The notes below the pieces were generated by a model. The model was not told the origin of the DNA. It saw only the letters and a program-made list of their open reading frames with translations, and did not search any database. From Rhipidocladum racemiflorum (Eukaryota; Streptophyta; Magnoliopsida; Poales; Poaceae): a stretch of 64,000 nt of DNA. This document shows positions 34,717 to 46,811 of the stretch, piece by piece. The position numbers were made by a program, and so were the translations under genes. Positions within the stretch are counted from its first letter, which is position 1; each line of letters begins with the position of its first letter. The stretch covers positions 6,393,001 to 6,457,000 of the forward strand of contig CM070572.1 of NCBI GenBank assembly GCA_036346355.1. Direction: 5' to 3'.

Positions 34717-34929
34717 CTAGTTACATGCCCGTGCGTTGCTACGAAAAACAAAACTGATAACGAAAAATAAAGATTAAAAAACAAAACATCTATCTTTAAC
34801 GCTTCGTTTCTTGCGAAAGCTGGCTAATTAAAACAACGTTTCGTTTCTTGCGTAGGGCAATTAAGCGGCAATTAATGACGTGTGAAGAACAGACCACTGC
34901 CACCAAATGCTACTTTAGAATAGTAGAGA
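34717..34929 (-). mobile_element. Non-autonomous Helitron in the pyrophosphatase upstream region
   Basis: Inverted copy of the Helitron at 28365: minus-strand 5' TCTCTACTATTCTAAAG, 3' GCAACGCACGGGCATGTAAC then TAG, between A (34930) and T (34716). It ends about 390 bases upstream of the pyrophosphatase ATG. Confidence 0.83.
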
Positions 34930-34930
34930 T

Positions 34931-36747
34931 TACCGCTCTGTGACCTCTGTCCCACCGCAGATGCAGACCGGAGCACGTCCGGAGGTCGCAGCCCAACCGC
35001 CGTCGGCGGACGCAGCGACGCAGGAGGGGTCATCCGCCGCCGCTAGTGCCGTTCCTTTTTGGCGCTGCATTATTTGCTTAAGCCAATCCCGCGCGTTGTC
35101 AGTTGCCACTTAACCGAGAATTCAGTCAGTTACATGTTCATACTCTGTCACAATCGCCAGGTGAAATATACACGGTGATGCATCCGTTGATCGGCTATAA
35201 ATAGCTTCTAGCTATAGCCGCGCTATAGTTTTTTTTACCTTAAAAGCTTAGCCACAAAGTCACAAAAATGAGTAAATAGCTCGCAACAGCTGCACTGTAG
35301 CTTTTTCTGAACTTTGCTGCGAAGAAGCAAAAAAAAAAGAAAAAAAGATTTAAATCCTTGATTCCAAGCATAATGTGTTTACAGAGACCTACTCATAGTT
35401 TCTATCTATCTATGTGTGACTATTTGACCGTAGCTAAGGTTACCAAATAGCAGATATTATTGTGCCTACTTGCTAAAGCATGAATACTTGGCTCATTGGC
35501 TCGATTCTAAAAATACTTCCAAATTGTAAATGAAATTATATTAAATTAAACTGTATCAATTTCGAAAAAAAAAAGCTCAAAATCAGTGTTAACAAGAATC
35601 GTACCATTTTCGGCTCTACAGTATACAGGCATTGCCGTCTTCTAGGGCAGTAGGCGAACTAGCGAAATCAGTGTTCAGACGTAGTTTCATCAGGACATGT
35701 GGATGACAAGTTAGCTACTTAGTCATGAGATTCAACCAGGTTATGATTCACTGGAAAGATCTGCTTAATAATGAATTGATCTTTTGTCCTGGGTCTTTAC
35801 TTATATATTGTACTAATGAATCATTGATGAGACTTCAGAACAGGTCCTTAATTCTGAAGATGACATCCGAAGTAGGCAGCAACACGATCAAGAACACTGC
35901 ATAATGACGTCTTGAGCAGACAAGTTTAATACAGTGCTCATTATTCAACTGAGTTAGGCTTCAATTACGAATATGGCGAGATGCTGCACTGCTGATAATA
36001 AGCTCCCCTGCATCTGCATGCCAGGTTCGGTTTCCCAGAAGATGTTCCATGACTGTTCAAACAGGTAAAAAATACCAGTTGCAGTGTGATTACAGTTGAT
36101 TCTTGAAGAGTGTTTGGCGAAGTGCATTAACCTCAGTGTTGGTTGTCTAATTGGTCCAGGAGGAACCGAGCAAGACGTTTGTGCCGGAGTTCAGTACTTA
36201 GCTTATCTTCTAATATCTACTTACAGTGTGAAGTGAGGGAATTCCTACAGTAGCTAAATACTCATAACTTAATTCTTTTGATAAATCTTTGACTTTTAAG
36301 TTTTAACTGGGTTCATTAGTAAATCCTAGCATATTGTTAATACTGCTTCATCGATTCTTTGAATAAAAAAGGAAATTAATTTCAGCTAAGCATACCGAAC
36401 TTTGTGAACTTATACGTGTGTGAATTTAATAAGATAGTTAGTCTAAAGGACCTCTACAAAATTCCCTGCGTGTGTAGGATGCACACGAGTGTACGTGCGT
36501 GTGGAGTTGAGTGTGATGAGTGTTTCTGGTACCCTACAAGAAAAATATATGTTTCTGTTGTTGTTGCTTCAGTGATGTTCATGCATCGGAGAAGATGCAC
36601 ATGTTACTACTTGGTGAGGCAGCAGTGTTGAACACACCACTACCGAAGGGGAAACATCAAAGACACCGGCCCCAAGGGAGGGGCACCACCAACATCTTAA
36701 ACAAGGACCTCCAATGAAAACACCAACTACACCCGCAAGGCAAAAAC
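34931..36747. other. Intergenic, nothing recognised
   Basis: AT-rich, with short palindromic phrases near 35195-35235 (CTATAGC-rich) but no supported gene, RNA or classified repeat. Confidence 0.4.
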
Positions 36748-36759
36748 CTTATGGGGGCA

Positions 36760-37109
36760 TCTTCCAGATTGGTGGCTTCACCGGCGCTCTCTGATCCTAC
36801 ACCAAGCAAGACGTGATTTCGATGGACTGATTATCTTTGGTCTCTGGAATCTTTGGAAAGAGAGGAACGCACGCATCTTCCAGGATGTGGCGAGCCCCGT
36901 GGATCTAGTAGTTGATAGAGTCAAAGCTAATGTTGCAGAGTTTACTTTTGCCTCTAAGAGACTAGGTTAATTGTAGTTGTTTCTCCTCGCAAGGTTGTGG
37001 TCATCGGACCCTTGTGGCCGTTTCTTTGTTTTTTCCGAACTTGGTACTTCCTTCTCCTTTAATGAACAGGCAGAGCTCCTGCCATCTATTTCAAAAAAAA
37101 AAAAAAAAA
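36760..37109 (+). mobile_element. 5'-truncated L1-type LINE tail
   Basis: The open part reads FDGLIIFGLWNLWKERNARI, typical of the end of plant L1 ORF2, followed by an untranslated tail and a poly-A run (about 37093-37109). A perfect 12-base duplication CTTATGGGGGCA flanks it (36748-36759, 37110-37121), the mark of target-primed reverse transcription. Confidence 0.9.
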
Positions 37110-37121
37110 CTTATGGGGGCA

Positions 37122-37964
37122 ACAACAAAACCACCACCCCTGCAAACAACGAAGCCTGAAGCTAGCTAACCATGAGGCAATGCTGAAAACTAGAGAACCA
37201 CGATTCTGGCAAGATCTTGAGATGCAGCCATCATCGAAGCAGGGTGCTCACTATGGCAGCAGCCACCCTACAACACACCACACCAAAGACCGTGCTAGTA
37301 TCAAAATCAACGCCCGAAGGCAACCACCGGCAAGAGTACGTACAAGCCACAACCAAAGCATATGGGAGCACAGTTAGCATAATGAACCACGGGACGACCG
37401 GCAAAACAACTTGGGTGAAGAAGGGGGCGACTCCTTCACTCACTGCAATGACGAGAAACATGACCGACGGCTAGCCTTCTATCTACGATCAACCTGCTCC
37501 AAGACACGATCAACCAACGGTTAGCCTGCTATCTACGACACGCAGCCACCACCGCGCCGACCACCAAGCCGCTCTAATTAACCCACCTGGGGAGAAGGCT
37601 GCACCACCATTGTTGTCGCGATCGAGGGGTAGCAGCAATGGCAATCAGAAGAGGGAGTAGCAATGGTAGGTGGAGCCCTTGAAACATCATTGCCAGCATC
37701 CTTAATCAGCCCACCGTCACTGCTGGGGCTAGAGCACGACCTTGGAGCAAACTCCCCGATGCACCAGGCCTTAAAACCCACTAGATCTATGGGCCATCGA
37801 CCTTTGACGTCGTCCCAGAGACATCCGTGAGGTCGACATTGCTGAGCACCATCGACGTACTACCAACAGACACTGCGATGCAGCAAAAAGCCACTTAACT
37901 CGCCACCCCCGCGCGTGCCAGATCTAACGTCGACCTCATATGTCGACCCACCAGCCATATCTAA
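37122..37964. other. Gene-free GC-moderate stretch
   Basis: Low-complexity ACC/CCA-rich sequence continuing the sequence in which the LINE inserted. Open frames are short and unrecognised; possibly flank of the MULE. Confidence 0.35.
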
Positions 37965-39881
37965 TCAGGGAATGACCGTTGGGCCCACGTGGTAACGAGC
38001 ACATCGAGGAGCCAGGGAAGAAGAAGTTGTGCCTGGATCCAAAGCAGACGATGGATCCCAGCCGGTGGGACATAGAACAAGTTCGACGAGAATGAAACGA
38101 GGGCCTAGGCACCAGATCCAAACGAGAAACTGTAAGCATCTAGGTAAGGGCTGCAAACGCTGCGGTGCCTCCGAAGTACCGTCCCTAGCTTGTCGCTCTC
38201 CATCACGTATCTGCTTGGTAGTGAGCTCATCAAGCTTCTCCCAGATGTCATCAAACTTCTTCTGCTGATTTTGCATGCACAACCTCTTGAATAGGTTCAT
38301 GAGCTTCTTACTTTTGAAATATTTAAATAGGTTAGCCGCCATGTGTCGCATGCACCACTGGTTCTACAAATTTGGCCATGAAAAGGACTCTTCCACATCT
38401 TTCTGTATCTTCTTTATCGCTTTCATCAACCCAGCATGGCGATCATGTATTATGCACATGTTCGGCCTATCCTTCACAACACCGATCACCAGTTTTCTGA
38501 AAAACCACAGCCAACTCTCGTAATTTTCACCTTCCACAAAAGCAAAGGCTATCGGAAGTATTTGGTTGTTCTCGTCCACACCGATGGCCGTCAGAATTTA
38601 GCCCTTGTACTTGCCAGTGAGGAACGTCCCGTAATGCCTGAAAGCCTCCACGCATGCCTTAAGTGCGATGAAAGCACGCTCCATAACCAAGAAGCCGGGG
38701 GGGTTCTGAGACTCTCTATCATGTACAACCGTATATTTCCTGGGGTTTCTTTCCTTCAGGACATCCAGAAGTCGCGGAAGATTGTCATAGGATGCCTCAA
38801 AGGTCCCAAAACGCTTCTCCAATGCTTTCTGCTTCGCCCTCCACGCTTTGGCATAGCTGATTTGATATTTATATATGTTCTTCATGGCAAGTACTATGTG
38901 ATGTGCCTCCATGTCAATCTTCTCGACAATCTCTCCATACATCACGTTCGCGATGAAAGAGGATGTGAGGTTACGATGTCTCGACGTTACGTTGCTCAGA
39001 AAACAACTGTGCTGCACCACCTTCGTGACAACCCAGTTCAACTCATACTTAGGCCTGTGGGCATGAACACGCCAACCATATTCGGCATTTTCACACTTCA
39101 CCGTGTAACAATCTTTACTGGATTTCACAACTCTTATCGGCCGCTGCAAGCTCATCGCCCAGACCCTTATAGCATCTTACAAAGCGGACTTCTCCGCGTA
39201 CATTGCGTGCACGCGAACCTTACTTGGTCGGTACTCACACGTCGAGTCATGGGCATCGTCGACTACTAGGTCTTCCGCTTCGCCCCTATTCCAAGCAGCG
39301 GGCACCTGTACGGACGTATTTCCATCCTCGTCCGAGGAAGATTCACCGTGTTCATCCATAACAAGTGACTCTTCTTCCTTCGCCGCTCGCTGATCGTCTT
39401 GCTCTAACACATCAACTAATCCTTCCAAATCCTCCCCTTCATCCGCTTGTTCCGTCGATGCAGCACATGACCGAAGATTCTCATAAACTTCTGCCACACT
39501 TTCTGCCTGCACCGCGATATGGGTTTCGTTACTTTGCAAGTTTGTTTTGACCGTCACCTGCACATAGAGGACGAAACCCCAACCACGCCGTCTTGATGAA
39601 TTGACATAGTTCCTCCAAAACTGAGTCCGCTCCAACTGTCTAAGCACCCACACGGAGTCCTGTGTACCTCTCGGCCACAAGCATTTAATGTTTACGTCAT
39701 GCACCACAGGATTCACTGACAGACTGTGACAAAGCCACCCACACAGATCTTCAAAACTCATGTCATCCGGATTCTGATGGAACGAAACACACTGCTGAAA
39801 ACTACTCAGATAAACCCTATATGGCCCCTCCTGAACTTCTTCTTCACCGCAAAACACTTTGAATGCATCCACAACAGACAT
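37965..39881 (-). pseudogene. MULE (MuDR-like) transposase, interrupted and C-terminally truncated
   Basis: One minus-strand frame runs from 39881 to about 38150 through four segments. It starts MSVVDAFKVFCGEEEVQEGP, then an acidic linker. Next comes a MuDR DNA-binding-like domain (DAIRVWAMSLQRPIRVVKSS, CENAEYGWRVHA). Then the MULE catalytic core (GTFLTGKYKG, LTAIGVDENNQILPIAFAFV, NMCIIHDRHAGLMKAIKKIQ) and the NQWCMRHMAANLFKYFKSKK region. In-frame stops interrupt it at 39177-39179, 38598-38600 and 38364-38366. After TSEAPQ the frame leaves the family, and the downstream SWIM zinc finger is missing. The residue before GTFLTGKYKG is Tyr where these proteins usually have the first catalytic Asp. 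A dead cut-and-paste transposase. Confidence 0.85.
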
Positions 39882-40867
39882 ACCTACTGGATATTACAAA
39901 TATTTTATAATATTTGACATACGAAATAATGGCAATTGTAATAAACTTATGTACATCTGATAAATTATGCCTACATGTAGTTTTTCTTAACATAACTTAC
40001 CACCTTGTTTATTCCTTACAACCAAGAACTAACTATTTTTTAGGAGAAAATAAGATCTAACATAAAAACATAATTTTAGTACATACATAAATGATCCATA
40101 CCTACATTAATACAATCCGCGTGAAAGAAAATAATTTACACTGTGTCCTACCACTTGTTCTATACTGTCTAATTAACACAAACAAACTTATTATACATCA
40201 TTTGGATATCACATAATCAAGTAATGACATTTTTATTATTTAACGCATTGAAATCAAACCTAATTAGGTAATGGTACGAAATAAATTGAAATTTAAATCT
40301 CTTTGCATATTCAGAGAACTTATGGCATAAGGATACTAAATAATACTGTCTCATTCTTTTTGAATTTCAGTTGCAGAAAATTTGTATTGAGCTAGTTTCA
40401 AACCTACACTTTGAATTTGAATTCTATTTTAAATCAGAGATCAAACTTTTTTTTTTGCATATTTTGATACTAGACGATTTAACTTGAATTTTGAAACTTG
40501 TTTCATTCAATTTGGACTAATGGTTCAAAAGTTATGACCATTTCAATATATTCGGTTTAAATAATTGAAGAGAAAGTTGATAATACGTTATAGTTGATAC
40601 CCTAACAATTTTTCCATGTGTGCTGCAATATTTAGTTCATACCCTAACAATATTTGCATAATAACTTTGAAATAGCATACTACATTTTAGTTGGCACGCT
40701 CCACAATTTTTCGGTGTGTGCTGCAATTTTCCTATTCTTTTCTACATTTTCTACATATATCATATTCCTTTTCAGTGTAAACCTACTTTTTAAATCTCGT
40801 AAATAAATACTTGCTACTATGTTTATTTTGTCCTACCAACAACACATTTTTTTTCTCTAATAAATTA
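39882..40867. other. AT-rich flank of the MULE remnant
   Basis: No gene recognised; probably MULE leader and older repeats. Two TTTTTC(C/G)(A/G)TGTGTGCTGCAAT phrases are repeated at 40610 and 40711. Confidence 0.4.
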
Positions 40868-41127
40868 CTCCCTCCAGTTTGATAATAGATGTCGTTTTAG
40901 ACATAGTGATGGTCAAACTTCTAAAACTTTGACTATCGATATATTTTTAAATATTTAAATCGGATATATGAAAATTATATGTGTAGACTTGTCTCGAGAA
41001 GTACTTTCATAATATTATAATTTTATTGGGTTTTATAAATATATTATAATAAAAATTAGCGGTCAAAAATGTATTTTGAAGACCGTATCGATGTCCAAAA
41101 CGACATCTATTATCAAACTGGAGGGAG
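40868..41127. mobile_element. Stowaway MITE
   Basis: 260 bases with ends CTCCCTCCAGTTTGATAATA and its exact inverted partner, flanked by TA on both sides (40866-40867, 41128-41129). This is the Tc1/mariner-derived Stowaway signature of grasses. Confidence 0.95.
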
Positions 41128-42114
41128 TAATATTGCAACTCATATACTTCTGGGTCAATATTATATTATGTACCAATATTATTTGCACATATACATTATT
41201 ATCCACAATAATTTTATAAATTATGCGTAAAATAAAATTATTTACGTACTACATTTGTTTAGACTACTCTAACAGTTTTTGAGACTACCTGTATTTTTCT
41301 ACATATATATCAATTATACCAATGAAAAAATAATTATAAAAAATACTAACCGACGAACGACGAACGAAACACGAACAAGTACGAAAAAATTCTTCTTCTC
41401 CTCCTCCTCCTTATTTTCTCTTCTTCTTTCTTCTCTTTTTTTTCTCCTTCTTCTTCTTTCTTTTCTTTTCTCTGGCTCTGGTTCGGCTGGGCACTCGGGC
41501 TCTGGTTTGGTGGGCGCTTGATTTTTCTAGCCTGCCTCACGCTCGCCGCTCGCTGCCCCATGCAGACGCGCCGCCTCGCACCGCCCGCCTGCCGCCGCTT
41601 CTTCCTCGCGCCAACGTGGCGCGACCACACCCCCCGGCCACGTCATCCGGCCACATCCGCTCGTCGCACGCGCGTGGCGTGATTGGCCCCCGGTCACTCT
41701 GACCTGGCGTGATTCGAGGTTACTTTTGTAAAAAAAATATATTATAGATATATTGTTGTGATAGACGAATAAAAAAAGATTATCTATAAAAAAAAGTTCC
41801 TGAGCCTTGCGTATCGACAGAATGCCTTAAACAAATGTTCTCATCTCAACATTAGCTCCGAAGTTTTTTTAAAAAGAAAAATACCATTAGTACTCATCCG
41901 TGGCTAGTATAATCGCTAAGGCACTTGTTTCTTGCAGTTTTTTTAGTAAACGTATCTCGAAGTTAAATATACAAGTCCCACTAACGGTACATTTCGTGAA
42001 TTTATGTGTATATACTTTTCGGAATTTTATCAAGTGATATTTTAACTGCTGAGCCGAAAAGAAATAGTAATATTTTATCAAGTGATACTTCGCGGACGCC
42101 GGACAGGTCCTTTC
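41128..42114. other. Gene-free stretch with CT-rich tract
   Basis: A polypyrimidine tract (41388-41475) and a GC-rich 160-base block follow each other; on the minus strand they could be the leader of the MULE. The open frames there are low-complexity (Glu/Lys/Arg). Nothing else recognised. Confidence 0.4.
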
Positions 42115-42425
42115 CATTGTTTTTTTTTTTTGCAAAAATAATCCATAGTTTCGCATATTTACGAACAGGTTATCCACTGTAATCGCAGACAGGTCCTTCC
42201 ACTTTTGTGCAAAAAGAACTCGTGATTCTGTAAATTTGCGAACAAGTCCTCCACTAGTTTTTTGCACAAAGAACCTCGTGGTTACCCCGATAAAAGCAAG
42301 ATTACGATTCATCTTTTTTTTTGCAAAAAAGGACACATGGTTTGTAGATTCGCGAACGGATCATCTACCTTTTTGCAAAAAAAAAAATTATGATTATACA
42401 AATTCATCGACGGTTCGTACCTAAC
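42115..42425. repeat. Degenerate ~70-80-base tandem repeat
   Basis: About four units carry TTTTTTGCAAAAA, a (T/C)TCG(T/C)GATT or CATGGTTT block, then TTTGCGAAC(A/G)(G/A)(G/A)TC and ATCCAC. Similar phrases occur at 20830-21070 and 21545-21620. Confidence 0.65.
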
Positions 42426-42826
42426 ATATTTTTAAAAAATTCTAAAACAATTAAAATTATGTTTAGATCCTCCTATCATTTCTTTTAAAAAAATACTAGG
42501 AATCAAACTTCGCGCGATGCAGCACACGCATAACTTTACGTAGTAACCCTTTTCAGTAGTTCAAACATTAAACTAGGACACTTGCCATAGACCCATCGCA
42601 CAATAAAGACTAACACAACTTCACGTGCACCCCTCAACAGAAGTAAATATTCAAAAATGGCCCCCGGCTAAGCGAGAGTTTTTAGAATTTGACACACTTT
42701 AAAATTCGTATTTCAGAATTTAACACTCTAGCTTACTATCATACACACAAACGATTCCATATATCATTCAAATGCTCTGAAAGGCTTACGAATTGAGTGT
42801 CAAATTCTGAAATAACACCCGACTAA
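42426..42826. other. Intergenic, nothing recognised
   Basis: No supported ORF or repeat; two AATTTGACAC phrases around 42695 and 42800 only. Confidence 0.35.
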
Positions 42827-43236
42827 GGTCATGTTTGTTTCAACCGAGGATTGTAGAAAGTAGTTTTTAAAAGCTGGAAGGTCAACAAACAAGAAACTTT
42901 TAATCTGGACTGTAATAATTTAGAGGCCAGATTGCAGCAATCCCACAATCCACTCTGAAGGAGCTTTTCTCAGCTTTTTTTTACAAAAGACCACAATACC
43001 CATCTAACTTCAATGAAAATTACCCACCATTGCCCCTCACTGCACACAGACTTTTCAACCTATAATCGAGGGTACCACATATTTTTCCCAAACAGAAATA
43101 GCAATCCAAACACACTATAATCTGGTTTGCCAAACAGCCATCAACTTTTCAACATTTAGCTTTTAACAATCCAGCTTTTACAATTCAAATTTTAAAAACT
43201 GCTTTGTACAAATCTTCAGCTGAAACAAACAGGGCC
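42827..43236. mobile_element. Tourist-like MITE in the p24 upstream region
   Basis: Ends GGTCATGTTTGTTTCAAC and the complement of GGGCCCTGTTTGTTTCAGC are inverted, followed inside by matching GTAGTTTTTAAAAGC and its partner. It ends about 120 bases before the p24 start codon. Exact target duplication not resolved. Confidence 0.65.
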
Positions 43237-43357
43237 CAGGTACGCTTGCGGCCTTGCCGTCGCCTACCCAGGCCATCACTCCCCAGCTACACCAGCTCCC
43301 TCCCCTTCCAAGCCCCCCGCGACACTCCCGCAAGGCGGAGATCCCGAGATCGGCGAG

Positions 43358-46032
43358 ATGGCTGTGTCGGCGGTGGTATCTCCGGCGCTGGCCGTCGCGG
43401 TGGCGCTGGCAGTCGCGTCTCTCTGCGTGGAGGCGGTGTGGCTGGATTTGCCGCAGTCGGGGACAAAGTGCGTGTCCGAGGAGATCCAGTCCAACGTGGT
43501 GGTGCTCGCCGACTACTCTCTCATGTACGAGTCCCACCCCTCCTCCCACCCCACCATCGCGGTCAAGGTAATTTACCCCGTTCTATCCGTCTCGTGAGCC
43601 TACAGATTCTATTGCGCGATGAGTTCTTCCCTTTCTGTTGGACCGAAAATTTGGACGAATTTAGTTGATTATACGTGGATTTTCCCGTGAAATGGAGCGG
43701 CGGTGTAGAAGTTTCGGCTTTGCTGGGGCCTTGTGCTGTTGTGCAGTTGTGCTGCTGAAGAGCGTATATTTATCGGGTTAATTGAACCGAGTTGAGTGTT
43801 GGCGATGGTGCGGTACTGGTGCAGCTGTGATTGCGAAAGACAGAAAGTTTGTGCCTTTTTCTTTGCGTGTATTCACAGGATTGTGATGAATGTTGATACC
43901 TGAAAGTATATATTCTTCGTGGAACCTGTTACTCGGCTGTTTAAACGAGGGAATTTGCTGCTCTCTGGACTCTAGAACTTCATCAGTCTATCTAGACTTG
44001 TTTTGCATTTTGCGATATGACGATACTAGAATGTTGGATCTAGAATAGCTGGCTGTTGCTTCAGCTAGATTGGTACGGCTCACGTTGATTATGCAGTGAT
44101 GCTCTGTGATGATCCTCAAACCGTCCCGATTCCTTTTGTCTAAGTAATGGTGGTTTTCGTCCTGGATGTCACTCATGACTCATGACAGCATACTAGGTGA
44201 TTCATCTTCCAAGATTCCACATTTGCTTTTCTAGTGACTTCTGTTGTCAGAAGTAAACGGTGGTCATGAAAAATTGCACCGATGCAAAAGAAATGAGAAG
44301 GCAAAACAGACAAGGAGACAGACTGAGTAAGTACGCCTGCAAACAGCTAGATGGGAATGTAGTATCATCATACTAGCACTTAAGTGAGTAAGTGACATCT
44401 TAACTTTTTTACAAAAAAAATTAAATATTTGAATATTCTTTACTCCAATTATACCTACTGTTTATAACTTTATTTATCTGAAGCATTATGTTAATTCTGT
44501 AATAAGATCTGTTTGCAATTGGCAAATTTACCTGGATATATCTTTGCTCCATGTTGAACAGTGTTTTTGGTTGTTTGCAGCTTATGAATGAACGACGTGG
44601 ATTTCAATTGTCAATCTAGGCTAGAGTTCAGATTTTTAACTTTGCGATTATCGATTTACAGTATATTAGTAGAGGAAATAATGCTACTCCAACCCTGTTG
44701 AGCTTAGCATCATGATATTGTAGGCAGGGGCGGAACTAGAGAAAAATCATCGGGGTTCACCACTTCATCGTATATGTGATAACAATTTATTATTCTTACC
44801 ATTTGCTTGTTATTTGCCTCCCGGTGTCACAAGATTTAAATCAAGAGGGTTCACATATACTATATATATAGACTAATATACAATAAATTTTTTATATATA
44901 TAGACTAACATACACTAATTTTTTTGATCCGGTGTCACAATTTTTTTTGACCCGGTGTCCTATGACACCGGGTAACTTCATGTACTTCCACCCCTGATTG
45001 TAGTGTGCATCACTGTACACTCTTGTTATAGTTTTATAAATGCTTATACTTTTTCGCAGGTTACTTCACCATATGGGAACACCTTACATCACAATGGAAA
45101 TGCTACAGTTGGTCAATTTGCATTCACAACCTCAGAAACTGGAAACTACCTTGCATGCTTCTGGATAGACAGTGCAGATAAAGGATCAGGAATTTCTGTA
45201 AATCTTGATTGGAAGATTGGTATAGCAACAAAGGACTGGGATGCTATTGCTAAGAAAGAAAAAATTGAGGTGAGACTACGAATTGCCAAACTACTGACCA
45301 GTCCAAGTCTCGTTGAACTCCAATTTAATGCATTGCTTCCAGTCTCTAATTACATGCAATCTGAATTTTTTTCTTGCAGGGTGTAGAGCTAGAGCTTAGG
45401 AAACTTGAAGTGGCAGTAGAGTCCATTCATGAGAACATGATACATCTCAAAGCAAGGCAAGTCACCTATTCTACTTCCACATGTTCCACCAGTCTATGGC
45501 AACATAATTTGTTTATAGAGGAGTTCCTGTGATTGAGATTTAACTTTTTTTTAAACTTGGCGATTGGCATATTTTTGGCATTGGAAGATGGTTCACCTAG
45601 AATAACCATAAACGGAAGTGGTAATGAAACAATTATGTGGTCATTAAGTCTTGATCGTAGACACATCAACAGAAAAAAGCAGTACTGTTGATGAAACTTG
45701 CAATCGGCAGTCCAGCAGAGGATGTAGTTTAACGTTTTGAAGATCTCCTGTTGCGACTGAATTAATTTTCTTTCTGCAACTAAGAGTATCATATGATGAT
45801 CCGTAAACATGGAACGCATTTTATTCTTGCCCTACAGGATTTTAAATTAGCAGTACGGCTAATGCTTGCTTTGATCTATCAATGCAGGGAAGCGGAGATG
45901 CGAACAGTGAGCGAGAAAACAAATGCCAGGGTTGCCTGGTTCAGTATTTTGTCGCTAGGTGTCTGCATTGTGGTTTCAGTAGTGCAGTTGTGGCACCTTC
46001 AAGGGTACTTCAGGAAGAAGAAGCTCATTTAG
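43358..46032 (+). CDS. p24 family cargo receptor, delta type (GOLD domain)
   Basis: Four exons: 43358-43567, 45060-45269, 45380-45456 and 45888-46032, in phase, 213 residues. The protein cycles between ER and Golgi in COPI/COPII vesicles and helps load secretory cargo. A hydrophobic signal peptide covers about 1-26. The GOLD domain follows, with Cys38 and Cys103 as the likely disulfide and an N-glycosylation site at Asn84. A coiled-coil stretch (about 141-178, GVELELRKLEVAVESIHENM) leads to a single membrane segment at 181-203. The tail is YFRKKKLI: an aromatic residue plus KKxx at the very end, the COPI retrieval signal of the p24-delta class. The last intron uses a GC donor (AAG|GCAAGT). 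Intron 1 contains a hAT MITE. No damage seen. Confidence 0.94.
44725..44996. mobile_element. hAT-type MITE in p24 intron 1
   Basis: Ends CAGGGGCGGA and TCCACCCCTG are inverted. Flanks ATTGTAGG and ATTGTAGT match at seven of eight bases, as expected for a hAT duplication. An internal CCGGTGTCAC / GTGACACCGG type repeat is visible. Confidence 0.78.
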
Positions 46033-46811
46033 ATCAACACATTTGATGTTGCGCTGTGAGCCTGTGACTCAAATGTTGTTTACCTTGGAATTTGGAAAGG
46101 GACAGTTTTGTCATCTTTAGTTCGAACATTTCACATTAGTGATGACTGATGAGCAACTTGTACTGTATGTAAATTATTATGATTCAATTTAGCTGTGTTG
46201 TGCATTATGACTCAATTTGCATGCCTTCCATAGATCGACAAGATTCATCGTGGTAGAATATCGAAATTAGGACATCTAAGCTGCAATTTCCCCCCTTTTT
46301 GCGACGGTAAGCAGTGATTTTTTTTTTTGCTACGTGAGTTCTTGCTGTCTTCACATCGGCCTTCGGTATAATCGATACATACATAGCTCTCGATTACGAC
46401 GAATCGGAAACGAATTGTAATCATGGAAGTAATCTTGTCCTAAAATCACAGTATGGCCTAAATCATCGTACTAGAACACTAAACAAACTACACCGAGCTG
46501 TCTCCGAGATGTGCTAGTAGAAAACACCGGCATGTAAATTACAAAGGGGCCAATTTCTTTATTGTCTCTTAAGAATTTGCATCAAGTAGCGATACTGGAG
46601 CACTTTTCTAAAGAAATCAGATTACTGGCTTTGTAAGCACCGGCCAAATACGACGAAGCATTTTAATCTTGTTAATTGTTATTCATGCTCATGACGTCTT
46701 ATACATTCGTTCGAACGTTGCTTTATTTTCTATCTTTTCTTTGTTTCTTTCTCTCTCTCTATCTTTTTTTTATTGAACCGACCTTGCTTTCCGACTACAC
46801 TGGCAGAAGGG
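46033..46811. other. p24 3' flank
   Basis: Probable 3' UTR for the first ~200 bases, then intergenic sequence without recognised features. Confidence 0.4.

Noticed and set aside
41346..41630. 94-codon minus-strand Glu/Lys/Arg frame
   Set aside because: Low-complexity translation of a CT-rich tract.
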